Source of the DNA: Latrodectus hesperus
Lineage: Eukaryota; Arthropoda; Arachnida; Araneae; Theridiidae
Direction: 5' to 3'
Length of the DNA stretch: 64,000 bases
Assembly (NCBI GenBank): GCA_037975125.1
Contig: JAJQOW010000014.1
Coordinates: forward strand, 19,919,484 to 19,983,483
The notes beneath the pieces were generated by a model. That model had not been told where the DNA came from. It saw nothing but the letters and a program-made list of their open reading frames with translations, and did no database searches. A program made the position numbers and the translations under genes. Shown here in pieces: positions 19,566 to 30,523 of the stretch. Numbering within the stretch: the stretch's first letter is position 1; every line of letters begins with the position of its first letter.

Positions 19566-22500
19566 TTATATAAAATTTAAAAAACCTATTGCTCTTAAAT
19601 AAGCAAATAGGCCTCCGTGGGGCGGCTCCCCCAGCAAATCAAACATAGTTAAAAGGTTTGTTTTAAAAAATTTAAAACGGTAGACGTTAAAAGTGGAACA
19701 TGAGATTAAAATATGATAAATAGTAAATGGTTCATCACACGTTTCACACCATGGATTTAGTTCATTCAAAAACAAATGTCTGTGTGTGAAACGTGTGTGT
19801 CCGATACGAAGGCGAGTTAATCTAACATCCGCACTTCGTAACGGTAAAACTGATAATGAAGTGAGGGATGGGAAAATGGTATGTAATTTGTTGACAACCT
19901 GCAAGTTCCATGATTCCTGCCAAAGACCATATATAAAACTTTTTATAGCTTTTCTCACATCTGAGAGAGGAACCGATGGTAATATTGGATGTGATGCAGC
20001 CTTTGCAGCTGCATCTGCTCTCTCATTTCCTTCAAGACCCATGTGGCTTGGTATCCAACAAAATATAATTTCTTTTCCCTTGCCAGCAAGGGAATCCAAT
20101 GCTTTAAAAATTTTGGACACAACTGGATGACAGTTAACGCTATTGTTTCTCAAAGCCTCTAAAATACTCATGCTGTCAGTATAGATAGAATATTGATGAT
20201 AATCATCTGTATTCACGTGCTGAAGCGCATAATAAATTGCTGTAGCTTCAGCAGTAAAGATGGAGCAGGACAAATGCAGGCTGTAGCTTAATAACGTATT
20301 ATTGATAAAAACACCACAGCCCACATGTCCTGCGGTTTTAGATCCATCCGTGAATACAGGTTTGTAAGATTGATACTGACAGCGATGAGAACAGTACAGC
20401 TGTTGAAAAACAATAGGAGTTGTGTCCGATTTTTTAAATTGAGCAAAGGTATTTAAGATGGTATTTGTTGGTTCATACCAAGATGGATAGAGAAAGTGGT
20501 CAATATTTTCTATCCGAACATCACATAGGTCTGTGAGCCAGAGATGTGATTTGGCTCTTGTGAGAAAAGGTTGGATGCTCAATGGTCGAGCATCATAAAG
20601 TCTTTTTAAAGAGGCATTAGGAATCATAGAAAGTAATGGATGGTCAAGGGCCGACATGATCTTAGTATAATAATTGAGAGACTGCTGCATTCGTCGCAGG
20701 TCTAAAGGCAATTGTTGGCATATTGCATAAAGACTCTGGACGGGTGATGTGCGGAATGCGCCTGAACATATTCTAAGAGCAGAATGATGGACAGTGTCCA
20801 GTCTGCGTAAAACAGAAGACCTAGCAGATCCGTAAACAACACAACCGTAATCTATGCGAGATAAAATTAATGATTGGTAAACTCGGAGGAGTGACGTGCG
20901 ATCAGCACCCCAAGATGTGTTTGAAAGCACCTTGAGGATATTGAGTGATCGCTCACACTTCCTCCGCAGATATAATATATGCGGAAGAAAGGTTAATTTA
21001 CGGTCAAATATCACTCCGAGGAATTTTACCTCACTGACTACTGGTATAGGTGTGTTGTTTATACGAATAACGGGATCATTGTGGAGGCTAGTCTTCCTGC
21101 AGAAATGGACACAATTGCTCTTGCTAGGAGATAGTGTATGGCCATTCTCAGCACACCATGCAGCAATTTTATTTACAGATGTTTGTAATTGTCTCTCAAT
21201 TAGATTCATGTTGGACCCTTCACAAGATATTTGCAGGTCATCAACGTACAAGGTACCATGCACAGAAGGTGAAAGTTGATGAAGTATGCCACTGATATGA
21301 AGATTAAAAAGGGTGACACTTAAAATACTTCCCTGAGGAACACCTTCAGGTTGGTTAAAAGTATTGGACAAAGACGTACCAATACGAACTTTAAAACCAC
21401 GGGAGCGTAAAAAGTTTTGTATAAATATCGGCAAATTACCCCTAAAGCCAAAATCATACATCCTACGGAGAATTCCATATCGCCATGTACGGTCGTATGC
21501 CTTCTCGATGTCAAAGAAAATGGAGACCAGATGGTTCCTCCGCACAAAAGCATTGCGGATTTGGGTCTCCAAATATGTGATATTATCAAGAGTGGATCTC
21601 CCTTTACGGAAGCCACTCTGATTAATATGTATACATTTATTTTTTTCTAAGACATATACGAGACGGGCGTTGACCATACGTTCGAGAGTCTTACACAAGC
21701 AACTCGTCAGAGCTATTGGTCGATAACTTGAAGGAACAGAAGGATCCTTACCAGCCTTAAGGATCGGAATCACAATTGCTTCGCTCCAAAGTGATGGAAA
21801 TTTATTTTCAGTCCAGATCCTATTGAACAGGTAAAGTAAGTTCAACAGGGAATCTGGACTTAAATGACGAAGCATTTGATAGCTGATTCCATCTGGTCCT
21901 GGGCTAGTATCATGGGCCTGCTGTAATGCTCTCTTCAATTCCAACATCCGAAATTCACAGTTGTAAGGCAAAGCTTGTCGATGGTTGAAACGAATTGGTG
22001 TTCGCTCAGCACGACTCTTTGTCCTTAAAAACGAAGGACTATAAGAGTCGTTGCTCGAGACGCTAGCAAAGGTTTCACCAAGGACATTAGCGATGTCCTT
22101 AGGAGAAGAGTATATAGCAGCTCCGGATTTCAAAATAGGAATGGAAAATTCTCTATATATTCCATTGGCTGCTTTCACTCTTCTCCACAACTGTTTACTG
22201 GATGTGGAAGAAGTAATTGAGGATACATAGCGAGACCAGGATTCCTTCTGACTTCGACGACGAGCTCTGCGAGCTAATGCTTTTGCTCTCTTGAAGGCGA
22301 TAAGATTCTCCGTTGTGGGGTACCTCCGAAATAACCCCCATAACTTCCTTTGTTTTCTATAAGTTTGTTGGCATTCTTTGTTCCACCAAGGTTTGCAACG
22401 CCTGTGTGTTGTAAAGGAACTCTTAGGAATTGACGCATCAGCTGCATTCAATATTGCTTCGGTGACCTTATAAATGGCATCATCAATATCATCGATCGTA

Positions 22501-23246
22501 ACCATTTCATTATCAATAACTGCCAATTGTGTAAATGACGTCCAATCTGCCCGACTGTACACGTAAGTAGGTAAGCGTTGTCTTACACTACTACCTCCAG
22601 TCTGGGAGATGACGAGAGGAAAATGATCGCTGTTATGCAGATCATTTCCTACTATTAGATTTAACAATGGCAGAAGAGATGGAGAACAAATGGCTAGATC
22701 GAGAGAATGAAATGTTCTTGTGGGTACATGGAAATATGTCTTCTCGTCGGTATTAAGCAGACAGAGACTATTATCTGAAATAAACCGCTCTATCTGCCGA
22801 CCGCGAGAATTAGTATCATCATTTCCCCACAAAGAACTATGGCCGTTAAAGTCACCTAACAACAGAAATGGTGTTGGCAGCTGATCTGTTAATGCATCGA
22901 GTTCCTCTTGGCGGATGACATCATGTGGTGGTAAATATAAACTACAGACTGTTAATAAGCATGCAGTATGAATTCTTACAGCAACAGCCTGTAGAGTAGT
23001 ATTCAATGGATGGGCAGTGCTGGGAAAAGTATTAGATGTTAATATACAAACACCTCCAGACACTGCACCATCATCACCACAGTCTTTTCTAAAGCTTTTA
23101 AACCCACGCATGGAAAAGTTATTGCTCGACTTCAGGAAAGTTTCCTGAAGTGCAACACATGCGGGGTTGTAGGCTGAAATTATAGACTTGATGTCATCAT
23201 GATGAGAGCGCAAACCATGGCAGTTCCAAGAAACAAAGGAAGTTAT
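19566..23246 (-). CDS. Element H ORF2, endonuclease-RT-RNase H polyprotein
   Basis: 1226 codons from the AUA at 23244-23246, which overlaps the ORF1 stop; the first residues are TSFVSWNCHGLRS. Endonuclease (LQETF, LLGDFNGH, SLDLAI, SDHFPL), RT (SPGPDGIS, FFDIEKAYD, GVPQGS, YVDD), RNase H (VFTDGSK, FTAEATA, YTDSMS, SHMGLEGNERAD) and the knuckle CETCDEPFTIYHILISC are all intact. The linker around 22300-22500 (SFTTHRRCKPWWNKEC) matches E, whereas the following RT region matches C, J and K, so this copy looks mosaic. Thr-Asp replaces Ile-Asp at the residues before QLPTP, with no expected effect on the active site. Confidence 0.92.
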   Translation of the reverse strand: MTSFVSWNCHGLRSHHDDIKSIISAYNPACVALQETFLKSSNNFSMRGFKSFRKDCGDDGAVSGGVCILTSNTFPSTAHPLNTTLQAVAVRIHTACLLTVCSLYLPPHDVIRQEELDALTDQLPTPFLLLGDFNGHSSLWGNDDTNSRGRQIERFISDNSLCLLNTDEKTYFHVPTRTFHSLDLAICSPSLLPLLNLIVGNDLHNSDHFPLVISQTGGSSVRQRLPTYVYSRADWTSFTQLAVIDNEMVTIDDIDDAIYKVTEAILNAADASIPKSSFTTHRRCKPWWNKECQQTYRKQRKLWGLFRRYPTTENLIAFKRAKALARRARRRSQKESWSRYVSSITSSTSSKQLWRRVKAANGIYREFSIPILKSGAAIYSSPKDIANVLGETFASVSSNDSYSPSFLRTKSRAERTPIRFNHRQALPYNCEFRMLELKRALQQAHDTSPGPDGISYQMLRHLSPDSLLNLLYLFNRIWTENKFPSLWSEAIVIPILKAGKDPSVPSSYRPIALTSCLCKTLERMVNARLVYVLEKNKCIHINQSGFRKGRSTLDNITYLETQIRNAFVRRNHLVSIFFDIEKAYDRTWRYGILRRMYDFGFRGNLPIFIQNFLRSRGFKVRIGTSLSNTFNQPEGVPQGSILSVTLFNLHISGILHQLSPSVHGTLYVDDLQISCEGSNMNLIERQLQTSVNKIAAWCAENGHTLSPSKSNCVHFCRKTSLHNDPVIRINNTPIPVVSEVKFLGVIFDRKLTFLPHILYLRRKCERSLNILKVLSNTSWGADRTSLLRVYQSLILSRIDYGCVVYGSARSSVLRRLDTVHHSALRICSGAFRTSPVQSLYAICQQLPLDLRRMQQSLNYYTKIMSALDHPLLSMIPNASLKRLYDARPLSIQPFLTRAKSHLWLTDLCDVRIENIDHFLYPSWYEPTNTILNTFAQFKKSDTTPIVFQQLYCSHRCQYQSYKPVFTDGSKTAGHVGCGVFINNTLLSYSLHLSCSIFTAEATAIYYALQHVNTDDYHQYSIYTDSMSILEALRNNSVNCHPVVSKIFKALDSLAGKGKEIIFCWIPSHMGLEGNERADAAAKAASHPILPSVPLSDVRKAIKSFIYGLWQESWNLQVVNKLHTIFPSLTSLSVLPLRSADVRLTRLRIGHTRFTHRHLFLNELNPWCETCDEPFTIYHILISCSTFNVYRFKFFKTNLLTMFDLLGEPPHGGLFAYLRAIGFLNFI

Positions 23247-24379
23247 TGTTCAATATGAAAAGCTCCTTTCCCGGAGCTGGAAGGCATGTCATCTGACATC
23301 TCCTCGAGTGACAGATCTTCGTCCGAGGGATGTAAGGTAACCGCGTCAGCTTCCAGGGATAAGGCTTTACGGGTGGATATGGAGGGCCTAAAATTGCCCT
23401 CCTTTGCAGATTTTAGTTTTAAGGCTCTTATGCCTTTTGATCTTGCAATAGGAGCTTTTTTGCGGGTAGTTGATGTGGAGGTAGATTTTGGCCTCTGTAC
23501 AGACGTAAGGGGTAATTTCACTATTGGAAGTGAAAGAGCATCAGTTTGCGTACTAGTTGTTCTGGTGACCTTGCGGGCGACAGATGCATAGCTAACTCCT
23601 GCTTGAGGTGTACGTGCTGTAACAGCACGTCTCGCCTCAGGATATGAGCAGTTATTCTTAACTTTAGTGGTTGTGATCTCCTTTTCCAGTGTCCAGATAG
23701 GACAACTCCTAGCGTAGGAGGGGTGGTCACCTTTACAGTTGACACACCTCTCCTTTGCAGTACAAGACGAACTGTCGTGGCCAACTGCTGCGCAGCGAGC
23801 GCAAGTCAGTTTGCCTCTGCAAGTAGCTTTGGAGTGACCAAATCTCTGGCACTGGAAACAACGCAAAGGATTTGGTATAAACGGCCTGACGGATAGATGC
23901 ATATACGCAGCTTTAATATGCTGCGGTAGGTCTGGCGTCGCAAATGTCAGTACGAGATGTTTAGTATTAATTACCTGCCCATCCCGTCTGACAGTGATGC
24001 GTTTAACAGCACAGACCTTTTGATCTATAAGATTTTCTAAGATCTCGTCCGTAGGCGTATTTAACAAATCCTTGGCGGATACCACACCACGTGAAAAGTT
24101 AAGATTCAAGTGAGGAGAGACAGACACCTCAAGGTTAGCTAGCTTATTCATGTTGCCAATCAGAGTTGCTTGTGCATCTGAAGCAACTTCTATCATCAAA
24201 TCACCAGAACGAAGCTTCCGGATGCTCTTCACTTCGCCGATATTGCCAGAAATACCTTTCTGGATTAGGAAAGGGGATACATTATCAAATGTACCCTCCT
24301 TTCGCTTCACAATATAAAATTTGGCTTTTAATTCTTTCAATGTATGCTCCCGTGGGAGAGAAGAGAATAATGTTTCCAT
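23243..24379 (-). CDS. Element H ORF1, Gag-like RNA-binding protein
   Basis: 378 residues from the ATG at 24379 (METLFSSLPREH); an upstream in-frame GTG is rejected because only this ATG is shared with K and matches the position in other copies. RRM-like region SIRKLRSGDLMIEV; knuckles CFQCQRFGHSKATC, CARCAAVGHDSSSC and CVNCKGDHPSYARSC; basic region; acidic Ser-rich end. It belongs to the C/H/K subfamily. The stop TAA overlaps ORF2's AUA. The role, by family, is packaging of element RNA. Confidence 0.92.
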   Translation of the reverse strand: METLFSSLPREHTLKELKAKFYIVKRKEGTFDNVSPFLIQKGISGNIGEVKSIRKLRSGDLMIEVASDAQATLIGNMNKLANLEVSVSPHLNLNFSRGVVSAKDLLNTPTDEILENLIDQKVCAVKRITVRRDGQVINTKHLVLTFATPDLPQHIKAAYMHLSVRPFIPNPLRCFQCQRFGHSKATCRGKLTCARCAAVGHDSSSCTAKERCVNCKGDHPSYARSCPIWTLEKEITTTKVKNNCSYPEARRAVTARTPQAGVSYASVARKVTRTTSTQTDALSLPIVKLPLTSVQRPKSTSTSTTRKKAPIARSKGIRALKLKSAKEGNFRPSISTRKALSLEADAVTLHPSDEDLSLEEMSDDMPSSSGKGAFHIEQ

Positions 24380-24833
24380 AATAAAAATGGAAATTTCGGG
24401 ACCTGACGGCACCACCCACCACCGAGTCCAACAAGGGGATGCAGACCAGCTGCACCAGTGCTAGCCAGGTCCTATACGCTCACAGTACATCCCTGAAGTG
24501 GCCTCCACCCTTAACGAGTCACCCAGTAGATGTACCGATCGCTTGATCCATAAAGCCGATTGATGTGCTGAGGACCACAACACACCTCCCGTTTACCTGA
24601 AGCAGAGGCCAAAGCAATGTGTTGGTCTCTGGAGGCCTCAATTGCCAGGATCCTCCTTTCCAGGGACACGGGTCTCCACGCACGGCAAACACGTGGGTGA
24701 TTTAGTCCCCAAGAGTAGCTATGAGCAACAGAGCGGCGAAAGCTACTCAAGGGGAGCCCTCAACCTCTTACGAGGCAACCACACTGAGGGAGAAGAGGAA
24801 GAAAAAGCAGAAGTGTAGAGGAGAGAAGAAAAG
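24380..24833 (-). promoter_or_regulatory. Element H 5' UTR, ORF1-proximal part (distal part at 30444-30523)
   Basis: This is the ORF-proximal 5' UTR up to the insertion point of I. The remaining 80 bp, including the 5'-terminal palindrome, lie at 30444-30523 and end at the target-site duplication. The insertion lies in the purine-rich (+ strand) part of the UTR. Confidence 0.85.
24821..24833. repeat. Target-site duplication of element I, left copy
   Basis: GAGAGAAGAAAAG lies here next to I's TTGG tail and again at 30431-30443 beyond I's 5' end. It is part of H's 5' UTR, where other copies show the uninterrupted sequence (for example near 49790-49805). Confidence 0.94.
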
Positions 24834-25090
24834 TTGGTTGGTTGGTTGGTTGGTTGGTTGGGTTTTATGGCGCAAGGTCCAAAATTGGACATGCTGCGCC
24901 AAGAATAAAGTTTTTGAAGAATATTTTTTTATTTAATATTTTTCTTTCTTATTTTTTTCATATATATATTAAAACCCAAGCAACATTAAAATATTAAAAC
25001 ACAAAAATCAGTGTATAAGTTATCTTAAAATGTATACCTTAAATAAAATAAATCAAATATATATAAAATCTTAAAATGTATAAATGTAAA

Positions 25091-28000
25091 TCATATGAAG
25101 TTTAAAAAACCTATTGCTCTCAAATAAGCAAATAGGTTTCTGTGGGGTGGTTCCCCCAACAAATCAAATAGAGTTAAAAGGTTTGTTTTGAAAATTTTAA
25201 AACGGTAGACGTTAAAAGTTGAACATGTGATTAAAATATGATAAACAGTAAATGGTTCATCACACGTCTCACACCATGGATTTAAATCACTTAAAAACAA
25301 ATGTTTGTGTGTGAAACGTGTGTGTCCGATACGAAGGCGAGTTAATCTAACATCAGCACTTCGTAACGGTAAAACTGATAATGAGGTGAGGGATGGAAAA
25401 ATGGTATGTAATTTGTTGACGACCTGTAAGTTCCATGATTCTTGCCATAGACCATATATAAAACTTTTTATAGCCTTTCTCACATCTGAGAGAGGAACCG
25501 ATGGTAATATTGGATCTGATGCAGCCTTTGCTGCTGCATCCGCTCTCTCATTTCCATCAAGACCTACGTGACTTGGTATCCAACAAAATATAATATCATA
25601 TCCCTTGCCAGCAAGGGAATCTAATGCTCTAAAAATCTTTGACACAACAGGATGGCAAGTAAAACTATTGTTTCTCAATGCTTCCAATACACTCATGCTG
25701 TCAGTATATATACAAAATTGACGATAATCAACTGTATTTACATGCTGAAGCGCATAAAAGATAGCTGCGGCTTCAGCAGTAAAGATGGAGCAGGACGAAT
25801 GTAGACTGTGACTAAAAACTGTATTATTTATAACGACTCCACAGCCCACGTGTCCTGCTGATTTTGAACCATCCGTGAATACAGGTGTGTATGATTGATA
25901 CTGACAGCGATGAGAGGAAAATAGCATTTGAAAAACAATAGGTGTTGTGTCTGATTTTAAAAACTGAGCAAAAGAGTTATTAAATATAATGGTTGGATCA
26001 TACCAAGGCGGATGAGCAAAAGTATTAATTGTCTCTATCCGAATATCACATAGGTCTGTGAGCCACAGATATGATTTGGCTCTTGTGAGAAAAGGTGGGA
26101 TGCTCATTGGTCGAGCATCAAACAGTCTTTTAAGAGAGGCATTAGGAACCATGGAACGTAATGGGTGGTGTGGGGTCGACATAATTTTTGCGTAATAATT
26201 GAGAGATTGCTGCATTCGTCTCAGGTCTAGAGGTAGTTGTTGGCATAACAGCATATAGACTCTGGACGGGTGATGTGCGGAATGCGCCAGAACATATCCT
26301 CAAAGCAGAGTGATGAACTGTGTCCAACCTTCGTAAGACGGAAGATCTAGCTGATCCGTAAACAACACTTCCGTAGTCAATGCGGGACAAGATCAATGAC
26401 TGATATACTCGAAGAAGTGATGTGCGATCTGCACCCCAAGATGTATTTGACAACACCTTGAGGATATTAAGCGATCGCTCACACTTCTTCCGCAAATGCA
26501 AAACATGCGGAAGAAAGGTTAATTTTCGGTCAAAGATAATTCCCAGAAATTTTATTTCATTGACTACTTGAATTGGGATGTTGTTGATATTGATTACTGG
26601 ATCATTATGTAGGCTAGTCTTTTTACAGAAGTGGACACATCTACTCTTGCTAGGAGATAAAGTATGGCCATTCTCAGCACACCATGCAGCAAGCTTGTTA
26701 ACTGCTGTTTGCAGTTGTCTCTCAATTAAACGCATATTCGAACCCTGACATGATATTTGCAGGTCGTCAACATAGAGTGTACCATTTATTGATGGTGGTA
26801 GTTGATGTAGAATGTTACTGATGAATAAATTAAAAATTGTGACACTTAAAATGGAGCCTTGGGGGACACCCTCGGCTTGAATAAAAGTATTGGAAAATAC
26901 AGTTCCAATACGAACTTTAAAAACACGGGAGCTTAAAAAATTTTCAAGGAATATCGGAAGATTACCCCGAAAGCCAAAATTATATAATGAACGGAGAATT
27001 CCATATCGCCATGTACGGTCGTATGCCTTCTCGATGTCAAAGAAAATGGAGACCAGATGGTTTCTCCGCACAAAAGCATTGCGGATTTGGGTCTCCAAAT
27101 ATGTGATATTATCAAGAGTGGATCTCCCTTTACGGAAGCCACTCTGATTTATATGTATATATTTATTTTTTTCTAAGACATATACGAGACGGGCGTTGAC
27201 CATACGTTCGAGAGTCTTACAGAAGCAACTCGTCAGAGCAATTGGTCGATAATTTGAAGGATCTGAAGGATCTTTACCAGCCTTAAGAACCGGAATCACT
27301 ATCGCTTCACTCCAAGCCGAAGGAAATTTCTTTTCATTCCAGATCCTATTGAACAAAAGTAATATGTTCAATAGGGAGTCTGGACTTAAATTTCGAAGCA
27401 TTTGATAGCTGATTCCATCAGGTCCTGGGCTGGTATCATGGGCCTGCTTTAATGCTCTCTTCAATTCCAACATCCTAAATTCGCAGTTGTAAGGCAAGGC
27501 TTCACCATGGTTGAAACGAATTGGTGTTCGCTCAGCACGACTCTTAGTCCTTAAAAACGAAGGACTGTAAGAGTCGTTGCTTGAGACGCTAGCAAAAGTT
27601 TCACCAAGGGTATTAGCAATGTCTTTAGGAGAAGAGTATACAGCAGCTCCGGATTTTAAAACAGGAATAGAGAAATCCTTATAAATCCCATTGGCTGCTT
27701 TCACTTTTCTCCACAACTGTTTACTGGATGTGGAAGATGTAATTGAAGAGACATAGCGAGACCAAGATTCCTTCTGACTTCGACGACGAGCTCTGCGAGC
27801 TAGAGCTCTTGCTCTCTTGAAGGCGACAAGATTCTCCGTTGTGGGGTACCTCCTAAATAACCCCCATAACTTCCTTTGTTTTTTATAACTCTCTTGGCAT
27901 TCTTTGTTCCACCAAGGTTTGCAACGCCTGTGTGGTATAGAGGAACTCTTAGGAATTGATGTATCAGCTGCATTCAATATTGCTTCGGTGACCTTATATA

Positions 28001-28772
28001 TGGCATCATCAATATCGTCGATCATAACCATTTCATTATCAACAACTGCCAATTGTGTGAAAAGCGTCCAATCTGCCCGACTGTACACGTAAGTAGGTAG
28101 ACGTTGTCCTACACTACTACCTCCAGTCTGGGAGATGACGAGAGGAAAATGATCGCTATTATGCAGATCATTTCCTACTATTAGATCTAACAATGGCAGA
28201 AGAGATGGAGAACAGATGGCTAGATCGAGAGAATGAAACGTTCTTGTGGGTATATGGAAATAGGTTTTCTCGTCGGTATTAAGCAGACAGAGACTATTAT
28301 CTGAAATAAACCGCTCTATCTGCCGACCGCGAGAATTAGTATCGTCATTTCCCCACATAGAACTATGGCCGTTAAAGTCACCTAACAACAGAAATGGTGT
28401 AGGCAGCTGATCTATTAATGCATCGAGTTCCTCTTGGCGGATGACATCATGTGGTGGTAAATATAAACTACAGACTGTAATTAAACATGAAGTGTGGATT
28501 TTCACAGCTACAGCCTGTAGAGTAGTATTCAATGGATGGACAGTGCTGGGGAAATTATTTGATGTTAAAATACAAACACCACCAGACACTGTACCATCAT
28601 CACCACAGTCTCTTCTAAAGCATTTAAACCCTCGCATAGTAATTTTATTGAAAGACTTCAGGAATGTCTCCTGAAGTGCTACGCATGCAGGGTTGTAAGC
28701 TGATATCAGAGACTTGATGTCATCAAGATGTGATCGCAAACCATGGCAGTTCCAAGATACAAAGGAAGTTAT
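25091..28772 (-). pseudogene. Element I ORF2 with a +1 frameshift between RT and RNase H
   Basis: From the AUA at 28772 the frame reads TSFVSWNCHGLRSHLDD and runs through endonuclease and RT (FFDIEKAYD, GVPQGS, YVDD). At about 26246-26250 one extra base after SLYAV shifts the frame; the second frame then gives CQQLPLDLRRM, the connection, RNase H (VFTDGSKSAGHVGCG, FTAEAAA, YTDSMS, SHVGLDGNERAD) and the knuckle CETCDEPFTVYHILITC to the stop at 25091. Apart from this lesion all motifs are intact, so inactivation is recent. RT activity without RNase H could remain. E and O, which read through here, show the ancestral frame. Confidence 0.9.
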
Positions 28773-29896
28773 TGTTTAGTTTTAAAAGCTCCTTTACTGG
28801 AGCTGGAAGGCGGGTCTTCTGTCATATCCTCGAACGATCCATCATCGTCCGAGGGAAATAGAGAAACCGCGTCAGTCTCCAGGCAAGAGAAAGCATTATG
28901 GGTGGAAACTGAAGATAATTTTGCTTTTTTTAATTTTAATGCTTTCTCCGCTTTTGATTTTGCAAAAGGAGCTTTTTTTGAAAATGTTGGAATTTTTTTA
29001 AATTTTGGCTTTTCAGATGTTTGGGGTAATTTTATTGGGGAAACAGAAAACGTTTCAGTTTGTGTGCTGCTCGATTTGGTGACTTTTCTGGCAGCAGTGG
29101 CATAACTAACTCCTGACTGAGGGGTGCGAGAAGTGACTAATCGTTTCGCCTCAGGATATGAGCATTTATGGTTAACCTTAACTGTGGCTATCTCCTTTTC
29201 CAGCAAATACTGAGGACAGCTTCGAGAATAGGAGGGATGGTCACCTTGACAGTTGACACATCTCTCCTTCGCTGTGCAGTTGGTGCTATCATGGCCTACC
29301 ACCGCGCAGCGGGCGCAGGTGATTTTGCCTCTGCAAGCGTTTCTCGAGTGTCCAAAGCGCTGACATTGGAAACATCGCAAGGGATTTGGAATATATGGCC
29401 TAACGGGTAAGTTCATGTACGCAGCTTTTACATACTGCGGAAGGTCTGGCGTCGCAAAAGTCAGAACAAGGTGCTTAGTGTCAATAACTTTGCCATCCCG
29501 TCTGACTGTGATGCGTCTTACGCCACAGACCTTCTGATTCTGTAAATTTTCAAGAATTTCTTCCGTAGGCGAATATAACAAATCCCTTGCTGAGATAACT
29601 CCACATGAAAAGTTAAGGTTGCTGTGAGGCGAAACAGTCACTTCCAAGTTTGCCAAGGATTTCATGCTTGCCAGAATTTCTGCTTGTGAGTCAGATGCTG
29701 CCTCAACAAGCAAGTCACCGGAGCGCATTTTCTGAACTTTTTTGACTTCCCCAACAATTCCCGATATTCCTTTAGATATAAGGAAAGGAGACACAGTTGT
29801 GAAACTTCCCTCTTTCCTTTTAATCACGAAAAATTTAGGTTTTAAGTTTTGAAATTGTTGCTCCCGTGGGAGAAAAGTAAAGTTTTTATTCTCCAT
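28769..29896 (-). CDS. Element I ORF1, Gag-like RNA-binding protein (MENKNF subfamily)
   Basis: 375 residues from ATG. The RRM-like region reads KVQKMRSGDLLVEAAS. The knuckles are CFQCQRFGHSRNAC, CARCAVVGHDSTNC and CVNCQGDHPSYSRSC. The C-terminal basic region is Lys-rich (KKAPFAKSKAEKALKLKKAK) and ends in an acidic Ser-rich tail. The stop TAA overlaps the AUA of ORF2. It should bind element RNA. L and N carry frameshifted relatives of this ORF. Confidence 0.92.
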   Translation of the reverse strand: MENKNFTFLPREQQFQNLKPKFFVIKRKEGSFTTVSPFLISKGISGIVGEVKKVQKMRSGDLLVEAASDSQAEILASMKSLANLEVTVSPHSNLNFSCGVISARDLLYSPTEEILENLQNQKVCGVRRITVRRDGKVIDTKHLVLTFATPDLPQYVKAAYMNLPVRPYIPNPLRCFQCQRFGHSRNACRGKITCARCAVVGHDSTNCTAKERCVNCQGDHPSYSRSCPQYLLEKEIATVKVNHKCSYPEAKRLVTSRTPQSGVSYATAARKVTKSSSTQTETFSVSPIKLPQTSEKPKFKKIPTFSKKAPFAKSKAEKALKLKKAKLSSVSTHNAFSCLETDAVSLFPSDDDGSFEDMTEDPPSSSSKGAFKTKQ

Positions 29897-30430
29897 ATTA
29901 AGTATTTAAAATTTCGGGACCTGACCGCACCACCCACCACCGAGTCCAACAAGGGGATGCAGACCAGCTGCACCAGTGCTAGCCAGGTCCTATACGCTCA
30001 CAGTACATCCCTGAAGTGGCCTCCACCCTTAACGAGTCACCCAGTAGATGTACCGATCGCTTGATCCATAAAGCCGATTGATGTGCTGAGGACCACAACA
30101 CACCTCCCGTTTACCTGAAGCAGAGGCCAAAGTAATGTGTTGGTCTCTGGGGGCCTCAATTACCAGGACCCTCCTTTCCAGGGACACGGGTCTCCACGCA
30201 CGGCAAACACGTGGGTGATTTAGTCCTCAAGAGTAGCTAATAGCAACAGAGCGGCGAAAGCTACTCAAGGGGAGCCCTCAACCTCTTACGAGGCAACCAC
30301 ACTGAGGGAGAAGAGGAAGAAAAAGCAGAAGAGTAGAAGAGAGAGGAAAATAAAGAACAGGACAGATCACTGGGGTACCTCGGGATTGTGACACCCGTGT
30401 TTACCTAAAGAAGGTAAACCCCCTGAGGGG
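29897..30430 (-). promoter_or_regulatory. Element I 5' UTR
   Basis: Complete 5' UTR, nearly identical to those of F and K, beginning at 30430 with the terminal palindrome and the GTTTACC/GGTAAAC hairpin. Because I sits in H's 5' UTR, two 5' ends of the family lie only 93 bp apart at 30430 and 30523. Confidence 0.85.
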
Positions 30431-30443
30431 GAGAGAAGAAAAG
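30431..30443. repeat. Target-site duplication of element I, right copy
   Basis: GAGAGAAGAAAAG, identical to 24821-24833; H's 5' UTR resumes here. Confidence 0.94.
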
Positions 30444-30523
30444 AAAGAAGAGGACAGATCACTAGGGCACCTCGGGATTGTGACACCCGTGTTTACCTAA
30501 AGAAGGTAAACCCCCTGAGGGGG

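Larger units (their letters stand above)
24834..30430 (-). mobile_element. Element I, full-length copy with a frameshift in ORF2
   Basis: 5597 bp with a complete 5' end (palindrome at 30418-30430), ORF1, ORF2, 3' UTR and six CCAA units, bounded by a perfect 13-bp target-site duplication inside H's 5' UTR. It belongs to the ORF1 subfamily starting MENKNFTF together with L and N, and its ORF2 is closest to O at 61197-64000. Confidence 0.94.
19305..30523 (-). mobile_element. Element H, complete retrotransposon carrying element I in its 5' UTR
   Basis: H occupies 19305-24833 and 30444-30523; I and one copy of its duplication lie between. It is bounded by a perfect 14-bp target-site duplication, and the empty site is present in sister array units, which proves that H entered after the units were duplicated. 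Both ORFs are open. Because of I, H's promoter region is now separated from its ORFs by about 5.6 kb. Confidence 0.95.
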
